From positions 9,468,289 through 9,532,288 of the forward strand of contig NC_037640.1 of NCBI RefSeq assembly GCF_003254395.2: a stretch of DNA of 64,000 nt. Direction: 5' to 3'. Positions 57,101-64,000 of the stretch are shown piece by piece. The translations under genes and the position numbers were made by a program. Each line of letters begins with the position of its first letter. Position 1 is the first letter of the stretch. The notes under the pieces are model-generated. The model was given only the letters and a program-made list of their open reading frames with translations, made no database searches and was not told where the DNA came from. Origin of the DNA: Apis mellifera. Its lineage: Eukaryota; Arthropoda; Insecta; Hymenoptera; Apidae.

Positions 57101-59529
57101 CAATCGTTCCAGACTTGTTTAGAACTCCAGAATCCCCAATAAATTCCAACAAATATAATTATCACCATGCTTTATCTTATAATCGTTCCAGATTAGTGGA
57201 TTTGGTGTTACGTTCGCAGTTTGTAATTAAAATTGTTATCAAATTCCGTTTCAAGATTGGAAAGAAATATTCTCCTTCCTGGAAAACATCGAATTATCAT
57301 CAAAAATCTGCAAATGTCGGTTCATTATGTTAAAAATACCGGCTACCAATTTTTCAGAGTTCATGTTTTCAAGCATTTCGTTCCCTTGCGCGATTCTTAA
57401 AATTAAAAAACAAGAGGAAGAAGACAAAGCATTGCCACGGTAAATCCTAAGTGATTCTTAATTCCATTCCCTCGAAACGGACGCCTGTTCCTCCCTTCCA
57501 CGTTTATTTTTCTCTTCTCCCCCTCCCCTTAACCTCTCTCTCTCTCTCTCCAGTTTTCTCCAGTTCGAGGGGTGGAATGGCGAATGTCTTGTCCCCTGAC
57601 ATGACGGAGTTTCATGGACTTTCAGGACGGTTTTCCACGAAAGAGGGTAAATTCTGCGAGATAGTTCTCGCAAGGGGGACGAAGGAAATCAATAGCGTTG
57701 CTAGGGTTGGCCCGAGAGTATGGGACGATGATGCTTTTAAAGCCCAAGCATCCCTCCCCTCTCTTTGTGCTCTTAACACACGCTCCTCTCTCTCTCTCTT
57801 CTTCCCTCCTTTCCAAATATATTCCATTTAGGAAATGTAACTCCATAAAATCGGTATATTAATCAACCCGCGTTGGATTTTCGCGGGGATTTACCGGGGG
57901 AGAGGAACCTTTTCTCCCCACCCTTTTCCAGGGATCCCATGAAATTTTTTTAAATCGGATATACCGTGGAAATTTATGCATCGGGCGGCACGGTGAATCT
58001 TCGTTTCCGTGGATAGAATCGAGATTAATGGAAATTACGTACGAAATCGTGGATTTCACGTGGAAAATTAAGGCTTCGAATAGGTTTTTTCGAATGGGTT
58101 GCCAAGTTTCGAGAAGAGGGATGAACGAACGATCCGCCTCGATATTTAACTGAGCAGCGATATTTTCGTATCTGGTGGATCGGGATTAACGGAAATTACG
58201 TTAAATCTACGAAGTCAAAGTCTACGTGGAAAATTAATAATTGAAGCTCTCGGTAGAGGATTATGCTACGATTTAAAAAAATCGTTCGAAAAGAGAAATG
58301 AATATATCCAATTGGTTATTCTACATTATTTAACGAAGCAACGATATTTTATATTCGACGAATGTAATGGAGATAACAGGTTACAAGAAAAATTCACAGA
58401 GTCGAAAGCACTTTGATCGATGCCTCGTTTGCAGAGATTAGCTGAAACTGAAAGAAACGAGCCCCTTTTCCGGGGGACGATTTATGGTAATTAGCCATAA
58501 TTATCACCGGATAATTGGAGAATCGTTCGAGTTTCTTCTCTTTCCAACCCCTACCTATCCACCTATCCACCCCTCGATGACATCCCTCATTTTTGAAGTG
58601 TCACCAGCCAAAACAACACCCTCGAAATGAAAAACGACTTTAATCTCAAGCCGAGCCGTCGATTTAAGGGGGTGGCTCGTGTGTCATGTGCGAGGGACGA
58701 ACGAAAGGGAGGAAGGGGGAGCTTTCACAATAAAACTACGAGATTTTTCGATAATTTACGATCCGTCGGAAAATAACTCGACGTCTATTCCGCCCCTCTG
58801 GTCTTTTAAAAATTTAACAGGAAATATTCCGTATAACTTGCCTGACACGACAGATCGTTAACTTGGATTAAGAAATTTTCAAACATTTTTTTCTTCCATA
58901 TTTTCCATTTTCGCAAAATTGGAATTTGTAGCAAGAATTTTTAGCATTGTTGCCTCAACAATAATAAATTAATCGGATATTTTAAAATTTGGCTGTAATC
59001 TCTGGAAGTGATTCTTTATTAAAATTCCCAGATATAGTCGAGAAACAGGTTCCATATCCGAGCAAGCAATTTCCAACGAAATTCGTACATTAAAAAATCC
59101 TGGAAAAATTACAAAACAGATATGAAACCAGCGAATCATCGAATCTAAGTTATACAAGGTGTCCTATACATGATCGAATGATCACATTGCATCACAACGT
59201 TCTATGAGTAAAAAATAAAAAAAGAAAAGTACAGAGATCTCGGAACGCACTTTACCATTACATTGAAAATAAATTTTCCATTCCCAAATTGTAAAATTTC
59301 CATCCCACGAATCTTCTACCAATTCCTTCTATCAATTCTTACATTTTTATCGTACACAACTTTTCTAAAACGCACATTCTTCCTTCACTCCTCTCTTATT
59401 TCCTCTCATAGAACACACTTCGATCCAATTCCATACCATGCATAACAATTCCATACAACGATAATATTCAAACGAGGAGGAGAAAGAAAACCGAGAACTG
59501 TTTCCTAAATCCATTTATTCCCTCTTCCA
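54191..59529. other. Non-coding stretch with a CpG-rich block
   Basis: No gene recognised. A CpG-rich block at about 55560-55940 could be a promoter. A TAATTA-rich, homeodomain-site-like block lies near 58480-58530 (GGTAATTAGCCATAATTATC). The segment 56560-57340 and most of 58860-59500 is AT-rich and featureless. Confidence 0.4.
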
Positions 59530-59816
59530 GTGGAGATCGAAAAGCCGAAATCTCGTTTTCGAACATCTGCGTCCTCGTCATCGGCAACGTTTTCCAGGGG
59601 CCGGGAAATCGTATCGAGGATCGGTCGGCCACGTGCTGATCACGACGGATTCTCGCGACGTTCGATCCTATTTGGCCTCGGCAGCTGCCTCGTCGCCTGC
59701 TCGTTGATCCCGATTAATCTGCGAACGGGATCGGGATCACAAAGGAGCGCGGAAGCCCCCAGAGAAGCGGGGGTGGTGCGTTGTGCGGGACATGTGCGGA
59801 TAAGATGACGTCAGGA
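59530..59816 (+). other. GC-rich block with a strong acceptor-like edge and a CRE word; possible exon or enhancer
   Basis: A CATTTATTCCCTCTTCCAG acceptor-like sequence ends at 59530, followed by a 275-bp GC-rich block that is open in one frame for 92 codons and stops at a TGA. The stop is part of TGACGTCA (59805-59812), a CRE-type palindrome. The predicted peptide has one moderately hydrophobic stretch and no recognised domain. An enhancer or a short 3' exon are both possible. Confidence 0.2.
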
Positions 59817-62800
59817 CGGTGTATTCATTTCGCGAGATGAAGGGGAGGGGGGATGACACGAGGCCTTCGGGGATGTGGGAACGTGTTCGAGGTCGATACG
59901 TTGGCAGTGATCGATGAATCGTTTCTGAATCACGAGATTCTGATAATAAGGGTATATATATATGTATATATAGTTGCTGTCTTTTCTTTTGTTTCGATCG
60001 CATGAATTGTAACGGTGAAATCAATTATTAATCGTAATATTCCCCAATTTCTATAATAAGAGGGGCTTTATTATGAACTTTTAACAATCAACCGTGAAAT
60101 AGGTATGATATGAAGGAATTTTTATTGAAAATAACATCGATAAATAAATTAATAACGGATATATATATAATATAGATAAAGAAAAAAACTATCGAATAAA
60201 ATAATAAAATAATCATCGATTTTCTCTATATCCTCATTTTACTACTATATAAAAAATCAATAATAATATAATTAATCCATATAAAGTTAATATAATTAAA
60301 TAAATTTATGAACATAAATATAATTCGCTATCAAATTGTATACTTTATATTTTCATAGTTTATAACTATGCAAAATATCCGTTTTTACAAAAATAGAATT
60401 TCGAGAATCATTCTCATAAAAGAGCGCATCGATTTCGAAATTCCTCTTCGAAAGAAAAAATTGAATTAAAAGAAGCGTGTCCAAAGAGACAAATTTACGA
60501 ACACGTTGCGAAAATGAGAAGAATTTGAAAGAAAGAATTTGAGAGAAAACTTTTCCAAGTCTTGAACAGAGATTACAACGTATCCATTAAAGTCTTCGTT
60601 CGAAATATTATCCGAAACCTTTAAGATAAATCATCCGTGTCTCCCGGGGATTAACATTTTACTTTCCTCCCCAGAGCTTCTTCGCGCATCCATCGAATTA
60701 GCTTTCGCTACCCCTCTCTCGAGTACTTCGACCTCGAATACCGTTCGCGTGCTCGTTTCTCGGATCCTGAATATCATCCTTCTCCGCCGACAAATCCGAA
60801 TCGATAATCGGAGGGTGGAGACGGCGAACAAGGCGAAACAAACTCGGTGGTGGGACGATAAATCAGCCGGTGGCCGACGCGAGAGCATCCCGTCGCTCTC
60901 CCATACAGGCTTCTCTCCTTTATTACGGGCAAGATTGTAAAATGGCGGGGCAAATTGGCGGGGGTCCCCCGGGTGATTCCCTCGTAAACGTCGAAATGAA
61001 ATGGTTACACTCGGCCGAGCGTTCTAAGCTCCGGACCTCGATAAATACACCTAATTCCAAACGTTCTCCATTCGGGATAGAGCTAGACGACGATCCTCTC
61101 CGTCCCTCCTCCTCCTCCTCCGTTATTTACGAGAGAGACTGGTAAGAACGTTGAAAAGTAAATCGGTGGAAAAAAGTTTTTTTTTCCTTCCCTCTGAACG
61201 ATCTCGGGCAAAAGTATTCTCTCTTCGTTGTTTCGCGAGGATGAATATGAAATATGAAAGAGGGAGGAAAAACGCGTGGAAGAATTAGGCCAGTGACAGT
61301 ATAAGAAATATAAAAGTTTCTTCTATCCGACTAGTTTCGAAAATAACTTTTCGCATCGATTGGGAGCAATCGAGTTGAGTATGTATGCCAATCAAGCTCG
61401 AATATCTCTATCTATAAAAAGAAAAAAGGAAATTTGTTTCTCCAAACGCACGCAAATCCCTCGATTCCGCGCTGGAAACCGCATAAATCGAACGATCGCG
61501 ATCCGAGGTTTGTGCGAAACGCTTTCATCCCGTTCGGAGAATACGCGTCGTTGCGAGGGCGGACGGACGGAATTAATCCATTTCGATCGATGGAATTAAT
61601 ACGTGTACGTCCAGTTCCCCTGAAATTCGACGAATTCCTAACCGATCGCATATGACTAGTCGATCGTAGAATCGTATTTTGTCGAAAGTTTAAAAATGAA
61701 GATACTTAAGGGCAGAATTAATTTCATTTCTTCGTTCAATATATATATTTTGACAACAAATAAATCGACTCTTCTTAAAGTTAATTCATACGTGAATTCC
61801 TCTAAAATCTGACGCATTCTTAATTAATTAGCCAGTTATTCGATTGAAATTTTATCAAGAATTGTTCAATATCGTTTAATTGTTATTTCTTATTAAAATA
61901 TATATATCATTGTTACATTTAAAATTACTTAAACCTTGCCTAATTACAAATACAATAATGCTCTTAAAACCTGAACATCTCCTTCGAAGAACAATTTCAC
62001 CAATCACTTTAACCATCGATGTTACCCATCGACCCACATGTCTGCCCTCACAAACGGGACGCGTTATTCACCCTCGAGGATTCATACTCACCCTGATCGT
62101 CCCACGTGCGTTTCGCTGCGAACGAGTTCAAGCTGGATCCGCGCGCAATCCCCTTACATTTTCTTTCTCCACGAAATTGATTCGTCTCTCGGAGAGGGTG
62201 ATTCTGTTTACAGAGGAGTAGGGTGAGGCGAAGGTTGATTACCGAATATATGGGCAGAGAGGATGGAAGAAAAGCGGACCCTTTGACGCGAAGTGGATCC
62301 TCGAGGAGGCGTCCGGGAAACGTGCGCCTCTCCCGTTTTTCCAATTGCTCTCTCTCGCCCCCTCCGTCACTTCCTCCCAGCTTGCCGTTTGATTTCGACG
62401 CGTTTCCGCTCTGTTACCGTTTAAGCCTTTGTGCATGTCGACCGTGACGAGGGAAACGGCTCCACCCTCTCCCTCTCGAACTCGTCTCGTTCAACAATCA
62501 CCACTACCATCAGAGACATTACGAAGGTAAAAGGCTCGGAGATTTCCCGCAATCTCTGTGTGCGAGTGACGCGTTTTCGAGTGGAGACCTTTCTGTCAAG
62601 ATCTCTGACCCTTTCTCCCTTTCTCTTTCTCCCTTCGTGGAAGCGTGATCCAAGGATTTAATTAAAATTTTACCGGTGAAACGTATCTCGTGTACCCTTT
62701 TTCAGTCAATTTTTTCTCTTTCCTCGCCCGTCTTACGAACGTTCTCCTTTCTATTTGAATAGAGGAAAGGGTGAAGAATATTAATACCTATCGGTTATCG

Positions 62801-64000
62801 ATACGTATTGAATCAAGGAGGGAGGGAAGGAACGTTTCTTTTGGGAACGCGCTCGATTTGAATGTCGACCCTCCACGATCAGCATTGTGCGCTCGGAGGA
62901 AGGGAGGATCCAGGGATGTTCCTTAATATCTGTCCACCCATATTTCACAGAGCAAGTATTATATTTTCGCGAAACTGCTTGACGATACGAGAATTTTAAA
63001 CGCGTTTAGGTAGATAGGTAGGCAGTTTCCGCGTTATTTATGCAGTCGCCCGTATTATATTCGAAGCTGACAATGTGGAAGGGGAAGGGAACTTTTTTTT
63101 TATCGAAGATATCGTCTTGTACTTGTCGACTTGAAGTATATATGTAGAGGAGAAGGGAGAAAAATTTCTGCCGATATTTTAGAATTGTAGAAAAAAAATA
63201 TTATATTAAATTTATTTTAAATAAATGAATGTGTATAAAAATAATCAAATTACATATCAACAAAATGTCAGTATCAAATAGCTAATTCAAAATTTATATT
63301 ATGTATATTAGAAAAATGAATATTTAATTTTCGATAGAAAGAAATTAATAAAAAAATTGATCCAACTAATAAACCATGAAATCCTGTTGCTATAAAGAGA
63401 GAATGAGAAAAGGATGGTAGATTTAACTGATGCGGCGTGCAAAATATTCGAATATTTTGGGATCTTCTTCTTCTTTTTTTTTCGCTCGAAGAGTTTTCTT
63501 TACACGTTCACAGTTTAATAATTCGTCGCTTGAAATTTGATTGATAATTGATAATTGTTTATTGGATATAAGAAGAAGGGTTACAATGACGATTTCAATC
63601 TCATCGATCTCGAAGATAGAACAATGGAAAAAAGAAAAAAAATCACAGAAAGAAAAGAAAGGATGGGTGTAAGCAGTTATTCGGAATGGTTTCGACAAAA
63701 ACACGGAGGTGTAAAGTAACATTGGAGGCGGCTCTGGTAAAAAAGCGTGCCCTGTAATTATCCGTTTAATATCGCAAGTGGAGCACAGCTGTAAAAAAAA
63801 AAGAAAAAGAAATCTCGGCAAAAAAGCGAATAGATGTTGCTCGAAATACCGTTGCTCGAAACTGAATCATTCATCGTCGAGAGGATTCACGTTTTCAATG
63901 ATCGATAGATCCCTCTAATTAATAATAATTAGATAATGTTTTCTTTCCTCCTAGCTCGATCCTAAATAGAGTTTCAATATCTCCACAAGTTTTTATCAAA
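59817..64000. other. Non-coding stretch to the window end
   Basis: No gene recognised. 60020-60400 and 63180-63360 are strongly AT-rich. 60660-61145 and 62010-62660 are of more balanced composition, with a (TCC)n run at 61109-61123. Short open frames on both strands overlap and show no domain features. Confidence 0.4.

Overview
This is insect nuclear DNA, most likely from a hymenopteran and plausibly a bee. The evidence is spliced genes with GT-AG introns, a tenectin-type extracellular matrix gene (an arthropod family), CpG-rich sequence full of TCGA/ATCG words, and abundant CT, TA and poly(T) microsatellites. No database was consulted, so the species is an inference.

The left third is dominated by one gene on the minus strand. 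I could assemble its whole coding region by matching splice sites and reading phase: six coding exons (23210-23126, 12294-12247, 11887-11414, 11298-11014, 10934-1874, 1754-1652), 10,056 coding bases, 3,351 residues. The product has a signal peptide, three von Willebrand factor C (VWC) domains, and then a 9-kb exon carrying two very long Glu/Pro/Thr/Ser-rich blocks, each followed by another VWC domain. It ends in a half VWC domain with an Arg-rich tail. This layout identifies tenectin (Tnc), a secreted mucin-like matrix protein. A 10.8-kb intron separates the signal-peptide exon from the rest. A splice acceptor just upstream of the start codon shows that at least one non-coding first exon lies further right. 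Candidates are near 23.4 kb and, with a better donor, at 49.87-50.47 kb beside a CpG-rich promoter-like region.

Left of tenectin (199-1042), on the plus strand, are four short GC-richer segments with good splice signals and mutually compatible phases. They may be exons of a second, convergent gene that enters from outside the window. One of them (646-786) can also be read as a small cysteine-rich C-terminal exon faintly like an insulin A chain. Both readings are tentative.

From 12.3 to 64 kb I see no convincing protein-coding exon other than the tenectin signal exon. This stretch is intronic or upstream DNA. It holds five separate tandem-repeat arrays with 100-200-bp units (16.7-17.8, 23.7-24.5, 26.3-27.1, 38.0-38.7 and 53.0-54.2 kb), a cluster of strong inverted repeats at 37.05-37.12 kb, many microsatellites, and blocks of balanced composition that could be enhancers. 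The long open frames antisense to the 9-kb tenectin exon are by-products of its biased codon content and are not genes.
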